From Oscillospiraceae bacterium (lineage in GTDB: Bacteria; Bacillota; Clostridia; Oscillospirales; Oscillospiraceae), in the NCBI GenBank assembly GCA_902783035.1, contig CACZPK010000044.1:1-44919 (forward strand): 44,919 nucleotides of DNA. The letters run 5' to 3'. The number at the start of each line of letters is the position of its first letter. The first letter of the stretch is position 1. Of this stretch, positions 8,670-17,045 are shown piece by piece. The translations under genes were made by a program, and so were the position numbers. Below the pieces are notes generated by a model. It was not told where the DNA came from. It worked only from the letters and a program-made list of their open reading frames with translations, and searched no databases.

Positions 8670-8696
8670 GCTTTGCCAGTTTACATAATCCTCATC

Positions 8697-8719
8697 GTCC
8701 GCTGCCTCCCGCAGCGGGC
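8697..8719 (+). terminator. hairpin after bofA
   Basis: The stem GTCCGCTGC (8697-8705) pairs with GCAGCGGGC (8711-8719) around a five-base loop, 28 bases after the bofA stop. Only a weak T tract follows. The rest of the gap up to 8861 is AT-rich without a gene. Confidence 0.5.
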
Positions 8720-8861
8720 GTTATTTGCAGCATTCCGCCGTTTTCACAGGTTTTTCCTGCCCCGCTCTTTCAAAAAAGCAAAGTGCAAAACGAGAATTCA
8801 AGAGATTAAGTGAGAAAATAAAAGATATTTAGAGCAATAGGCGTGTTAAATAAAAATGATG

Positions 8862-8890
8862 TTGACAAGGAAAACGCCCTGTGCTATAAA
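8862..8890 (+). promoter_or_regulatory. sigmaA promoter of rplM-rpsI
   Basis: Perfect -35 TTGACA (8862-8867), 17-base spacer and -10 TATAAA (8885-8890). The leader to the rplM start is about 75 bases. Confidence 0.8.
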
Positions 8891-8897
8891 TAATCCT

Positions 8898-8944
8898 GTT
8901 CCGATTTTAGCAAGGAACCCCACAAATGTAAAGCAAATCGCTTT
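8898..8944 (+). promoter_or_regulatory. possible ribosomal-protein leader before rplM
   Basis: Within the leader, GTTCC (8898-8902) pairs with GGAAC (8914-8918), and AAAGC (8930-8934) with GCTTT (8940-8944). L13 leaders that let the protein repress its own mRNA are known in Firmicutes. I cannot match this one to the known consensus by eye, so the call rests on position and the two small stems. Confidence 0.35.
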
Positions 8945-8973
8945 AGATATTAAATGTAAGGAGTTACACAACC

Positions 8974-9405
8974 ATGTCCACTTTTATGGCGAACAAGGGC
9001 AACATCGAGCGTAAGTGGTACGTCATCGACGCTGCCGGACTGCCCATGGGCAAGACCGCGGTCGTCGCCGCCGATCTGCTCCGTGGCAAGCGCAAGGTCA
9101 CCTACACCCCGCACGCCGACTGCGGCGACTATGTCATCATCATCAACGCGAAGGACGCGGTGCTCACGGGCAACAAGCTCGATCAGAAGTATTACCGTCG
9201 TCACAGCGGCTGGATTGGCGGCCTCAAGGAGACCAAGTACCGCACGCTGATGCAGGACAAGCCGGAGCTGGCCATGCAGCTCGCGGTGAAGGGCATGATG
9301 CCCCGCAACACCATCACCAAGGATTCCCTCAAGCGCCTGCACATCTATGCCGGCGCCGAGCACGAGCAGCAGGCGCAGAAGCCTGAGGCTTATGAAGTGA
9401 AGTAA
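8974..9405 (+). CDS. rplM: 50S ribosomal protein L13
   Basis: 143 residues, full length. Typical stretches are [64 protein letters not shown] and MLPRNT-like [21 protein letters not shown]13 is an early-assembly protein of the large subunit. GGAG precedes ATG 8974, and rpsI follows after 14 bases in the universal L13-S9 operon. A strong promoter lies upstream and a terminator follows rpsI. Confidence 0.98.
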   Translation: MSTFMANKGNIERKWYVIDAAGLPMGKTAVVAADLLRGKRKVTYTPHADCGDYVIIINAKDAVLTGNKLDQKYYRRHSGWIGGLKETKYRTLMQDKPELAMQLAVKGMMPRNTITKDSLKRLHIYAGAEHEQQAQKPEAYEVK

Positions 9406-9419
9406 GGAGGAACAGAAGA

Positions 9420-9824
9420 ATGTATCAGTCCAAGAAGCCCTATCTCTATGGCACCGGCCGTCGTAAGTCCTCGGTCGCGCGCGTTCATCTGTTCCAGGGC
9501 GGCACCGGCTCCATCACCATCAACGGTCGTGACATCGACGATTATTTCGGTCTGGAGACCCTGAAGATGGTCGTCCGTCAGCCGCTGGCTGCCACCGAGA
9601 CCCTCGGTAAGGTCGACATCGTTGCGACCGTCTCCGGCGGCGGTGTTTCCGGTCAGGCCGGTGCGCTGCGTCACGGTGTTGCCCGCGCGTTGCTGCTCGC
9701 GAGCCCCGACTATCGCCCCATTCTTAAGAAGGCTGGTTTCCTCACGCGCGATCCGCGCATGAAGGAGCGCAAGAAGTACGGCTTGAAGGCAGCAAGACGT
9801 GCACCTCAGTTCTCCAAGCGTTAA
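9420..9824 (+). CDS. rpsI: 30S ribosomal protein S9
   Basis: 134 residues. It has the S9 signatures [12 protein letters not shown], the [15 protein letters not shown] stretch and the basic C-terminal tail ending QFSKR, which reaches the P-site tRNA on the 30S subunit. AAGGAGG lies before ATG 9420. It is the second gene of the rplM-rpsI operon and is followed by a strong intrinsic terminator. Confidence 0.98.
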   Translation: MYQSKKPYLYGTGRRKSSVARVHLFQGGTGSITINGRDIDDYFGLETLKMVVRQPLAATETLGKVDIVATVSGGGVSGQAGALRHGVARALLLASPDYRPILKKAGFLTRDPRMKERKKYGLKAARRAPQFSKR

Positions 9825-9836
9825 CAAAACAAAAGA

Positions 9837-9871
9837 AAATCTCCGAAAGCTCCGGCTTTCGGAGATTTTTT
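9837..9871 (+). terminator. intrinsic terminator of rplM-rpsI
   Basis: An A-rich 5' arm AAAATCTCCGAAAGC, short loop and GCTTTCGGAGATTTTTT form a GC-centred stem ending in a T run, 13 bases after the rpsI stop. Confidence 0.9.
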
Positions 9872-9970
9872 GTTGCAAAAACTCGGATTTCAAAAATCCA
9901 AAATCGTGGTTTGCGGTCGGAGGGGCGCGCAATATATTGTGGTCATAGAAAAAATTACACACCAAATATA

Positions 9971-10019
9971 GGATAAAAAAGTGGTTACTCTGCAAAAATT
10001 GGATAAAAAAGTGGTTACT
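9971..10019. repeat. tandem 19-bp repeat, possible IS end remnant
   Basis: GGATAAAAAAGTGGTTACT occurs at 9971-9989 and again at 10001-10019, a period of 30 bases, identical in all 19 positions. Read on the minus strand as AGTAACCACTTTTTTATCC it resembles the multiple short terminal repeats of IS21-family elements. There is no istA or istB in the window, so at most one stranded end is left. The rest of 9872-10160 is AT-rich and I see no gene. Confidence 0.5.
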
Positions 10020-10160
10020 AAAACGAGACGGAATTGCAACTTTTTTACATGGTATGTATTACGAATATGAAGATAAATAGGCAACCGTAAACGAATGATT
10101 AGAATTCCTTTCGGGCAAAACGGCTAGTATGGCACATTTTTGATAACCAACAACTTTGCA

Positions 10161-10703
10161 CTAAAGCAAATATTTCATCATGCAAGCAGGAATACATACT
10201 TCGAAAAGCCGGATGCTTTCCTCCGGCGTTGGAATGGCTGCTTCGTTCAACGCTCTCTCGACATAGCTGATGAGACCGCCGGTATAAAACGAAACGACAC
10301 TCCTGAGTTCCTCGGTGATTGAGTCACCATATACGTCTGAAATGACGTTCAGGCATCGCTCGGTCAAAGGCTGCTGCAACGACGTGGGGAGACTGTTCTG
10401 ACCACTGTACTGCGCAATCTTTTGGAGCGCAAGCCGGTGCTCCCATACAGTTTCCGCCATGAATTGGAGCCATTTGCGGAAGGTCAGTCCCTCCCGATTC
10501 TGCTCGTAATAATCGTCCAAAATATGAAGATAGGACCATTCCACCATATCGTGCTTATCCTTGAAATGGTGGTAAAAGGTGCGCTGAGAGATGCCGCAGT
10601 TTCTGACGATCGCAGAAACTGTGATTTTTTCATAGGGCCTCTCCCGCAGCAGATCGTACAGAGAGCTTACAATCAGTTCCTTGGTCGATTTGCGTGCAAT
10701 CAT
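10161..10703 (-). CDS. TetR/AcrR family transcriptional regulator
   Basis: 180 residues. The N-terminal TetR helix-turn-helix is clear: LYDLLRERPYEKITVSAIVRN followed by CGISQRTFYHHFKDKHDM. The C-terminal ligand domain resembles the TetR_C type found in DhaS-like regulators. ATG 10703 is chosen: GGAGG stands eight bases before it, and the upstream GTG falls inside that ribosome site. It is divergent from a nitroreductase gene, and the shared 141-base gap carries a good dyad (10753-10776). It probably represses both genes until an electrophile or nitro compound binds (inference). Confidence 0.9.
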   Translation of the reverse strand: MIARKSTKELIVSSLYDLLRERPYEKITVSAIVRNCGISQRTFYHHFKDKHDMVEWSYLHILDDYYEQNREGLTFRKWLQFMAETVWEHRLALQKIAQYSGQNSLPTSLQQPLTERCLNVISDVYGDSITEELRSVVSFYTGGLISYVERALNEAAIPTPEESIRLFEVCIPACMMKYLL

Positions 10704-10721
10704 AAAAGCCACCTCCGGACG

Positions 10722-10776
10722 TTTTTCGCAATTCTATCATTTTGTTTCCTTTTTCGCAATATTATGATTTTGCGAA
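10722..10776. promoter_or_regulatory. TetR operator region with dyad and direct repeat
   Basis: TTCGCAA (10753-10759) and TTGCGAA (10770-10776) form a perfect 7-bp dyad with a 10-base spacer. A 23-base segment starting TTTTTCGCAAT occurs at 10722-10744 and 10750-10772 with 20 of 23 matches, a period of 28 bases. This suggests one full and one partial operator. A TATAAT box for the nitroreductase lies at 10800-10805, so a bound repressor would sit next to it. Confidence 0.65.
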
Positions 10777-10844
10777 TATACTTGCCATATGCCATACCCT
10801 ATAATAAAAGAAAGTTATTATGCTATTATAAGGAGGAATCGGCC

Positions 10845-11693
10845 ATGTTTTCAGATTTCCCGGTAAGCGAAACGGTCCAAAAGCGGCACAGCGTCAGGAC
10901 TTACGACCCAAGGCCGCTGAGCGAGCAGGATTTGGAAAAACTGACGGCGTATGCAAAAACGCTCCAAACCCCGTTTGGAATACCCGTTACGGTGCATGTG
11001 CTGGAAACAGGCGATGCTTCCACCAAAAAGCTGGGTACCTACGGCGTGATCAAGGGAACGAAAACCTTCCTCGGCGTCACGGTACCGAAGGGTGCGCTTT
11101 CACTGGAAGCGGTCGGGTACAGCTTTGAGCAGCTGGTTTTGTATGCCACGCACCTTGGCGTCGGCACCTGCTGGCTGGCGGCGACCTTTGACCGAAAGGC
11201 ATTCACCGGCGCGATGAACGTCAGAGACGACGAGTGGATGCCCGCGATCTCTCCCATCGGCTATCCGGCGGAAAAGCGCGCGATCAGTGAAACGCTGATG
11301 CGTTCCGGGATGAAGTCCAATCAGCGGAAAGATTGGAAGGAATTGTTCTTTAACGGTGACTTCCGGACGCCGCTCAGTCGCGCCGAGGCAGACGCGTATG
11401 CCCAGCCCCTGGAAATGCTGCGGCTCGCGCCGTCCGCGACCAACGCGCAGCCGTGGCGCGTGCTACGTCAGGACGGAGCGTTCCATTTTTACGCGAAGGT
11501 CGCAGAGGGACGGGGTGAAGTCGATCCGCCGATCATCCAGCGCGTAGATGTCGGCATCTGCGCCAATCACTTCTGCCTGACCGCGCAGGAGCAGGGGCTT
11601 TCCGGCACGCTCAAGACAACGGAGGCTCCCGCCAATATCGATATTCCGGATGGCTTCCGTTATTTATTCACATGGACGGAGGATTTAGCGTGA
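10845..11693 (+). CDS. nitroreductase family protein
   Basis: 282 residues. It starts with the family signature for the flavin phosphate (RHSVRTYDPRPLSEQDLEKL), continues with LVLYATHLGVGTCWLA and has a second-half motif LAPSATNAQPWRV. It is the longer nitroreductase type, made of two similar halves forming one FMN site. Such enzymes reduce nitro compounds, quinones or flavins with NAD(P)H. AAGGAGG precedes ATG 10845. It is divergent from a TetR regulator with operators in between. Its last codons overlap a perfect 12-bp hairpin (11682-11709), probably its terminator. Confidence 0.9.
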   Translation: MFSDFPVSETVQKRHSVRTYDPRPLSEQDLEKLTAYAKTLQTPFGIPVTVHVLETGDASTKKLGTYGVIKGTKTFLGVTVPKGALSLEAVGYSFEQLVLYATHLGVGTCWLAATFDRKAFTGAMNVRDDEWMPAISPIGYPAEKRAISETLMRSGMKSNQRKDWKELFFNGDFRTPLSRAEADAYAQPLEMLRLAPSATNAQPWRVLRQDGAFHFYAKVAEGRGEVDPPIIQRVDVGICANHFCLTAQEQGLSGTLKTTEAPANIDIPDGFRYLFTWTEDLA

Positions 11694-11819
11694 AAAATCA
11701 CGCTAAATCAAAAATGCCGTTTCGCTCGCCGCTCACGCGGCAACCGCGAAACATGGCGATAATCCTCCATGTGCGGAGGATTATTCATTACTTTTTGTGT
11801 GCATAGCACATGGAGGATT
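11682..11819 (+). promoter_or_regulatory. structured leader with alternative hairpins before the quinone oxidoreductase
   Basis: Four structures follow each other. (1) GATTTAGCGTGA (11682-11693) pairs perfectly with 11698-11709 across the nitroreductase stop, then AAAAA. (2) GCCGTTTCGC (11716-11725) pairs with 11746-11757, enclosing a perfect GCCGC/GCGGC stem. (3) ATAATCCTCC (11759-11768) pairs perfectly with GGAGGATTAT (11775-11784). (4) AATCCTCCATGTGC (11761-11774) pairs perfectly over 14 bp with GCACATGGAGGATT (11806-11819). Hairpins 3 and 4 share the same left arm, and the right arm of 4 contains the GGAGG ribosome site of the next gene. That is the layout of a sequestering hairpin with a competing release hairpin. 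No known riboswitch is recognised. Confidence 0.6.
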
Positions 11820-11822
11820 CAC

Positions 11823-12827
11823 ATGAAAGCAGCATGGTTGGAACGCTACAGCAAAGGCGAGCCGCAGCTGACAGTTGGCGAACGGGCAAAGCCGCGGCTC
11901 GGCGTAAGGGACGTTCTGCTGCGTGTCAGTGTTGCCGCCGTCAATCCCCTGGACAACATGATCGCCCACGGTGAGGTCAAGGCCATCGTTCCCTACAAGA
12001 CGCCGCTCATTATGGGCAACGAGTGTGTCGGCGTTGTGGAGGAGGTTGGCGCATCTGTTACCAAGTTCAAGAAGGGTGAGCGTGTCTATGCTCGCCTGCC
12101 GCTGGATCGCATCGGCGCGTTCGCGGAGTATGTCGCCGTGGACGAGGCGGCACTCGCGCTGACGCCGGACTATCTGACCGACGAGGAGGCCGCGGCGGTG
12201 CCGCTGACGGCGCTGACCGCGATGCAGGCGCTGGCGCTGATACGCGCCGAGGCGGGAAAGACGATTTTCGTTTCCGGCGGTACCGGCAGCTTTGGCGCGA
12301 TGGCGATCCCGCTGGCGAAAGCGCGGGGGTTGACCGTTATCACAAACGGGAGCGGCAAAAATGCCGAGCGCGTGATGGCGCTCGGCGTGGATCGGTTCAT
12401 TGATTACAAGAAAGAGGACTATGCGGCCGTGCTTTCCGATATCGATTATGTGATCGACTCGCTGGGCGGCAAGGAGCTGGAAAAGCAGTTTTCGATCCTG
12501 AAGCGCGGCGGGAGGCTGGTTTCCCTGCGGGGCGGGCCGAACAAAGCCTTTGCGCAACGGGTCAACGCATCCCCTATTATGAAGCTGGCGTTCGGATTTG
12601 TCGGCAGGAAAAACGACGCAATGGCGGCAAAGAACGGACAAACCTACGATTTTATCTTCGTTCACTCAGACGGGCAGCAGCTTGCCGAAGCCTCCGGGAT
12701 CCTTGCCAAGATGGAGATCCGCCCTTCGGTCGATGGGGTATTCGGGCTTGAAGAGGTCAACGCCGCGCTGCAAAAGGTGGCAGGCGGCGGCTCGAGAGGA
12801 AAAACGGTTATCTATCCGGCAAAATGA
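11823..12827 (+). CDS. NADPH:quinone oxidoreductase-like medium-chain dehydrogenase
   Basis: 334 residues of the zinc-independent MDR family. The N-terminal GroES-like half has NPLDNMIAHGEVK, MGNECVGVVEEVGASVTKFKKG-type and RVYARLPLDRIGAFAEY stretches. The Rossmann half has IFVSGGTGSFGAMAIPLAK and ALGVDRFIDYKKEDY. It has none of the zinc-ligand pattern of alcohol dehydrogenases. It should reduce quinones or enones with NADPH. GGAGG lies seven bases before ATG 11823 but inside a 14-bp inverted repeat, so translation may be controlled. It lies downstream of the nitroreductase, which fits a shared electrophile-detoxification role. Confidence 0.9.
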   Translation: MKAAWLERYSKGEPQLTVGERAKPRLGVRDVLLRVSVAAVNPLDNMIAHGEVKAIVPYKTPLIMGNECVGVVEEVGASVTKFKKGERVYARLPLDRIGAFAEYVAVDEAALALTPDYLTDEEAAAVPLTALTAMQALALIRAEAGKTIFVSGGTGSFGAMAIPLAKARGLTVITNGSGKNAERVMALGVDRFIDYKKEDYAAVLSDIDYVIDSLGGKELEKQFSILKRGGRLVSLRGGPNKAFAQRVNASPIMKLAFGFVGRKNDAMAAKNGQTYDFIFVHSDGQQLAEASGILAKMEIRPSVDGVFGLEEVNAALQKVAGGGSRGKTVIYPAK

Positions 12828-12858
12828 GTATAGATGGTGATTTCAGCAAGGTGAGTGA

Positions 12859-13779
12859 ATGAAGGATCGTTCTTATCAGGTATATTCGGGAATTGACGGT
12901 ATCCCGAGGGGAAGCGCTTCCGACAGTATTACCAAAGGCTGTCTTGTGCTGGAGGGCGGTGCCTTTCGCGGCGTTTATACGGCGGGAGTCCTTGACGCCA
13001 TGATGCTTAATGGGATCAATCTGCAAACGGTGATCGGCTGCTCCGCAGGCGCCTTGAATGGCATCAACTATGTGGCGGGGCAAATCGGGCGCTCGGGACG
13101 GATCAACTTGGGCTATCGTCACGATCCGCGCTATATAGGCGCGCGCCGCCTGCTCTGGGAAGGCAGCCTTATCAGCTTTGATTTTTTGTTACGGCAGACA
13201 GATGCCTTTGAGCCGCTGGACCGTCAACGCTTTTCTGATCCCGACAGGCGCTTTGCGGTCGTTGTGACAGACTGCCAGACAGGTGAGGCAAGATACCCCG
13301 AACGGGATAAATGCGGCGACATCTTCAAGGCTGTGCAGGCATCGGCGTCGATGCCCTATGTCTCGCAGATGGTTGACGTGGATGGAATTCCCTGCCTTGA
13401 CGGAGGTTGCGCGTGCAAAGTTCCCTATGAATGGGCATTCAAGCAGGGATTTGAGAAGGTAGTCATTGTCCGCACACGGGAGCCATCCTTTCGGAAACGC
13501 TCCTCAAATCCCGCGCAGCGCAGACTGGCAGAGAAAGTCTATCAGGATTACCCTGAGTTTGCGCAAATTCTGGCAAACAGCAATGAAGAGTATAACCGTG
13601 AATGCGATGACATGGAGGTACTTGCCCGGCAGGGAGCAGCATACATGATCGCGCCCTCCGCACCTGTTCGGATTCAAAGGCTGGAGGGCGATATGGAAAA
13701 GCTTGGTAAGCTGTATTGGCTGGGATATCATGATGCTGAGGGACAGATTGACCAGCTGAAAGCATACTTGGAAGCCTGA
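12859..13779 (+). CDS. patatin-like phospholipase (YjjU/RssA type)
   Basis: 306 residues. All catalytic elements are visible: the oxyanion loop EGGAFRGVYTAGVLD, nucleophile motif GCSAG with the active Ser, and the dyad Asp in DGG (LDGGCACKVPYEWA). It should hydrolyse acyl esters of lipids. The C-terminal region has a helical extension ending with QIDQLKAYLEA. ATG 12859 follows AAGG and lies 31 bases behind the quinone oxidoreductase, so the two may be co-transcribed. A hairpin follows at 13821. Confidence 0.9.
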   Translation: MKDRSYQVYSGIDGIPRGSASDSITKGCLVLEGGAFRGVYTAGVLDAMMLNGINLQTVIGCSAGALNGINYVAGQIGRSGRINLGYRHDPRYIGARRLLWEGSLISFDFLLRQTDAFEPLDRQRFSDPDRRFAVVVTDCQTGEARYPERDKCGDIFKAVQASASMPYVSQMVDVDGIPCLDGGCACKVPYEWAFKQGFEKVVIVRTREPSFRKRSSNPAQRRLAEKVYQDYPEFAQILANSNEEYNRECDDMEVLARQGAAYMIAPSAPVRIQRLEGDMEKLGKLYWLGYHDAEGQIDQLKAYLEA

Positions 13780-13820
13780 TATGTAAGGATTCCGCAGCGC
13801 TGAGATTGTTTAGGACTATA

Positions 13821-13854
13821 TCGGCAAGGACGAGTGATGAACCGCCCTTGCCGA
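13821..13854 (+). terminator. hairpin after the patatin gene
   Basis: TCGGCAAGG (13821-13829) pairs perfectly with CCTTGCCGA (13846-13854). Only a weak T tract (TTCTGTTT) follows. The rest of the gap to 14027 contains the importer promoter and no gene. Confidence 0.55.
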
Positions 13855-13962
13855 TTCTGTTTGCCGTTAAACGCCAAATGTATCTTGACAGTACATCCCC
13901 CGTTCAGACTGTTTTCACAAGGATTTGGCAAGACCGGCGCCCAGCATTATACGTAATATCCA

Positions 13963-13991
13963 TTGACATAGTAGGTTAATAGGTTTATAAT
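13963..13991 (+). promoter_or_regulatory. consensus sigmaA promoter of the amino acid importer operon
   Basis: Perfect -35 TTGACA (13963-13968), 17-base spacer and perfect -10 TATAAT (13986-13991). The spacer holds the two near-repeats TAGTAGGTTAATAGG, which could be a regulator site. With both boxes at consensus the operon needs repression to be controlled, so a repressor is likely (inference). Confidence 0.8.
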
Positions 13992-14027
13992 CCGCTCATC
14001 GTCAGTTGGCGCAGAGGGAGGGGCTGC

Positions 14028-14687
14028 ATGGATCAAAGCGTTTTACGGGAGTATCTCCCGCTCTTCCGGGAGTCGGCATGGCTCACGCTCCGGCTGGGGA
14101 CAATGGGTATCCTGCTTGCGCTGGTGATCGGCATCCTCTGCGCCGCCGTCCGGTACTTCCGGGTGCCGGTGCTGCGTGGGATTGCCGCGGCCTATGTGGA
14201 GGTCAGCCGCAATACACCCTTGCTGGTCCAGCTCTTTTTCCTCTATTACGGTCTTCCCAAGCTGGGCGTTCGCACCGATCCCGCCGTCTGCGGCGTGGCA
14301 GGGCTTGCGTTCCTGGGAGGCGGCTATATGGCGGAGGCGCTGCGCAGCGGCATGGAAGCGGTTGAGCCCATTCAGATGGAGAGCGCGCTGAGTCTTGGTC
14401 TGACCCCGGTTCAGGCAATTCGATATGTGCTGCTGCCGCAGGCGGTCTCCGTCAGTACGCCGGCTCTGGTGGCAAACGTGATCTTTCTGCTCAAGGAGAC
14501 CAGCGTGTTCAGCGCCGTCAGCCTCATGGACCTGATGTTCACTGCCAAGGATCTGATCGGCCTCTACTATGCGACCACCGAGAGCCTGTTCCTGCTGGTG
14601 GTCTTCTACCTTCTGATCCTGTTGCCCGTTTCGGCGCTGGGAAGTTTGCTGGAAAGGAGGCTGCGCTATGCCGGATCTGGGACTTGA
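14028..14687 (+). CDS. polar amino acid ABC transporter permease, first subunit
   Basis: 219 residues of the His/Glu/Gln/Arg/opine permease family with about five membrane segments. The family signature is EVSRNTPLLVQLFFLYYGLP, and the cytoplasmic EAA loop is MESALSLGLTPVQAIRYVLLPQA, which docks on the ATPase. It forms the translocation pore with the second permease. GGGAGG lies before ATG 14028, and the end overlaps the second permease by 20 bases. It is the first gene of a complete operon permease-permease-ATPase-binding protein. Confidence 0.94.
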   Translation: MDQSVLREYLPLFRESAWLTLRLGTMGILLALVIGILCAAVRYFRVPVLRGIAAAYVEVSRNTPLLVQLFFLYYGLPKLGVRTDPAVCGVAGLAFLGGGYMAEALRSGMEAVEPIQMESALSLGLTPVQAIRYVLLPQAVSVSTPALVANVIFLLKETSVFSAVSLMDLMFTAKDLIGLYYATTESLFLLVVFYLLILLPVSALGSLLERRLRYAGSGT

Positions 14688-15342
14688 GGTGCTTCTCAAG
14701 GGAAAAAACATGGCGAGGCTTTTGGGCGGGCTCTGGGTCGCGCTGCGAATCAGCCTGATCGCGGTCGCCGTCAGCATTCCTGCCGGGCTGTTGTTGGGTG
14801 TGGTCATGACATGGAAGCATCCGCTGATAAGAGCGCTGACCCGACTCTATCTGGAAGCCATTCGCATCCTGCCGCAGCTCGTGCTGCTCTTTCTGGTGTT
14901 CTTCGGTACCACCCGCGTCTTCGGGTGGGATCTGTCTGGCGAGCTGTCTTCCGTTATCGTGTTCAGTCTTTGGGGCACTGCCGAAATGGGGGATCTGGTG
15001 CGGGGCGCGTTGGAAAGCGTTCCGGCGCATCAGTACGAGTCGGCAAAGGCGCTGGGTCTGACGGAGCGCCAAACCTTTCTCTATGTGGTGATCCCGCAGG
15101 CGGCGCGCCGGCTGATCCCGCTGTCCATCAACCTGATCACGCGCATGATCAAGACCACCAGCCTCGTGCTGATGATCGGGGTGGTGGAGATGCTGAAGGT
15201 GGCGCAGCAGATCATTGAGGCAAATCGCATGAGCAGCCCAAATGCCGCCTTCGGCGTATATCTGACCGTGTTTGTTCTGTATTTCCTTGCCTGCTGGCCC
15301 ATCAGCCTGCTGGCAGGACATCTGGAAAAGAAATGGGGGTGA
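14668..15342 (+). CDS. polar amino acid ABC transporter permease, second subunit
   Basis: 224 residues, paralogous to the preceding gene. The signature is LEAIRILPQLVLLFLVFFGT and the EAA loop is YESAKALGLTERQTFLYVVIP. It has about five membrane segments. AAGGAGG precedes ATG 14668, inside the end of the first permease gene. The heterodimeric permease is typical for importers of cystine, glutamine or basic amino acids; the sequence alone does not decide the substrate. Confidence 0.93.
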   Translation: MPDLGLEVLLKGKNMARLLGGLWVALRISLIAVAVSIPAGLLLGVVMTWKHPLIRALTRLYLEAIRILPQLVLLFLVFFGTTRVFGWDLSGELSSVIVFSLWGTAEMGDLVRGALESVPAHQYESAKALGLTERQTFLYVVIPQAARRLIPLSINLITRMIKTTSLVLMIGVVEMLKVAQQIIEANRMSSPNAAFGVYLTVFVLYFLACWPISLLAGHLEKKWG

Positions 15343-15346
15343 GGAG

Positions 15347-16114
15347 ATGCCCAAGGCACTGTTGACCATAGAGAGCCTTGTCAAAAATTATGGCGGCGGA
15401 GCGGTGCTGAATGGCATTGATCTCACCGTTTACGAGGGCGAGGTTCTGGTGATCCTGGGCCCCAGCGGGTGCGGCAAGAGCACCCTGCTGCGATGTATCA
15501 ACGCGCTGGAGCCCATTCAGGCGGGAACCATCTCCCTGAACGGAGAACCCATCCGGCGCGACAGTAAAGACCTCCCGCGTCTGCGGCAGAAGGTCGGGAT
15601 GGTATTCCAAAGCTATGAACTCTTTCCCCACCTGAGCGTTCTGGACAATATCACGCTCTCGCCGCGAAAGGCGCAGAGACGGCCGCGGCAGGAGGCAGAG
15701 GCCGAAGCGCTGGCACTGCTGGATCGCGTGGGACTGAAGGATCGCGCGGGAGACTATCCCCGGCAGCTCTCGGGCGGTCAGAAGCAGCGCGTGGCGATCG
15801 TCCGTGCCCTGATCATGCACCCGGAGGTCCTGCTGTTCGACGAGGTCACCGCCGCGTTGGACCCCGAAATGGTGCGGGAGGTGCTGGACGTGATCCTGGA
15901 TCTCGCCCGACAGGGACGCACCATGCTGATCGTTACGCATGAGATGCAGTTCGCCCGCGCGGTGGCTGACCGGGTCGTTCTTCTGGACGAGGGACGTATC
16001 GTGGAAGAGGCTCCGCCGGAGGAATTCTTCGACCACCCCAAGACCGAGCGAGCCCAGAGATTCTTGAATACCCTTACCTTTGAGACCGTCAAAAAGAAAG
16101 CAAAAAATCAATAA
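15347..16114 (+). CDS. polar amino acid ABC transporter ATP-binding protein
   Basis: 255 residues. Walker A is GPSGCGKST, the Q loop is MVFQSYELFPHLSVLDNI, the signature is LSGGQKQR, Walker B is LLFDEVTAALDPE and the H loop is IVTHEMQFA. These match the GlnQ/HisP class. It powers uptake through the two permeases encoded upstream. GAGG lies just before ATG 15347, and longer forms of the frame start inside the permease gene and are unlikely. It is followed after 17 bases by the binding protein. Confidence 0.95.
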   Translation: MPKALLTIESLVKNYGGGAVLNGIDLTVYEGEVLVILGPSGCGKSTLLRCINALEPIQAGTISLNGEPIRRDSKDLPRLRQKVGMVFQSYELFPHLSVLDNITLSPRKAQRRPRQEAEAEALALLDRVGLKDRAGDYPRQLSGGQKQRVAIVRALIMHPEVLLFDEVTAALDPEMVREVLDVILDLARQGRTMLIVTHEMQFARAVADRVVLLDEGRIVEEAPPEEFFDHPKTERAQRFLNTLTFETVKKKAKNQ

Positions 16115-16131
16115 TTTGGAGGAATATTACC

Positions 16132-17007
16132 ATGAAAACCACACGTCGAATCCTTTCCGCCCTCGCGGCGTTTACCCTTGCGCTGTCCCTGACCGCCTGC
16201 GGTGCAAAGCCTGCCGCCCAGAGCAGCCCGAACGCGTCCTCGGGTGCCGTTTACCGCACGCTGGACGAGATCAAGCAGAGCGGCACGGTGAACATCGGCG
16301 TCTTTTCCGACAAGAACCCCTTCGGCTATGTGGATGAAAACGGCGCGTATCAGGGCTATGACGTCTATTTTGCCGAGCGGATCGGACAGGATCTGGGCGT
16401 GAAGATCAACTACGTTTCCACCGAGGCCGCTAACCGCGTGGAGTATCTGGAGACCGGCAAGGTGGACATTATCCTCGCCAACTTCACCGTTACCGCGGAG
16501 CGCGCCGAGAAGGTGGACTTCGCCCTGCCCTATATGAACGTGGCGCTGGGCGTGGTCTCCCACGATGAGCGGGTCATCACCGACCTTGACCAGATCGGTG
16601 CGGACGATTCGGTCATCGTTATCACCGGCACCACCGCTGAGACCTATCTCATTGAGAACTACCCCAACATCAAGCTCCAGAAATTCGACACCTATGCCAA
16701 TGCCAAGAGCGCGTTTGAAAACGGCGGTGTGGCGTGGGCGAACGACAACACCGAGGTTATCGCCTTTGCTCTTCAGAACAGCGGCTACACCGTGGGCATT
16801 CCGTCTCTCGGCAGTCAGGACACCATCGCGCCCGCCGTATCCAAGGGCAACGAATCTCTGCTGAACTGGATCAACGACGAGATCAAGTCGCTTGCCGGCG
16901 AGAATTTCTTCCACAAGGACTACGAAGCAACCCTGACGGACACCTACGGCCTCGACTATGAGGAATCCCTGGTAGTGGAAGGCGGCGTGGTTGCCGGCAA
17001 CGCCTGA
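16132..17007 (+). CDS. amino acid ABC transporter substrate-binding lipoprotein
   Basis: 291 residues. The signal peptide ends in lipobox LTACG, so the protein is anchored outside the membrane by lipid. The SBP_bac_3 domain follows: IKQSGTVNIGVFSDKNPFGY, GYDVYFAERIGQDLGVK, VDIILANFTVTAERAEKVDF and FALPYMNV. It captures the substrate for the two-permease importer; the Asn-Phe-Thr pattern in place of the more usual xxxTxTPER still fits the family. GGAGG lies before ATG 16132. It is the last gene of the operon, and a hairpin lies at 17046. Confidence 0.94.
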   Translation: MKTTRRILSALAAFTLALSLTACGAKPAAQSSPNASSGAVYRTLDEIKQSGTVNIGVFSDKNPFGYVDENGAYQGYDVYFAERIGQDLGVKINYVSTEAANRVEYLETGKVDIILANFTVTAERAEKVDFALPYMNVALGVVSHDERVITDLDQIGADDSVIVITGTTAETYLIENYPNIKLQKFDTYANAKSAFENGGVAWANDNTEVIAFALQNSGYTVGIPSLGSQDTIAPAVSKGNESLLNWINDEIKSLAGENFFHKDYEATLTDTYGLDYEESLVVEGGVVAGNA

Positions 17008-17045
17008 CACGCAGCGCGACAAACAATCTACAAGCGGAACGGATA

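Noticed and set aside
9971-10019. CRISPR array
   Set aside because: Only two repeats with an 11-base gap, no cas genes nearby.
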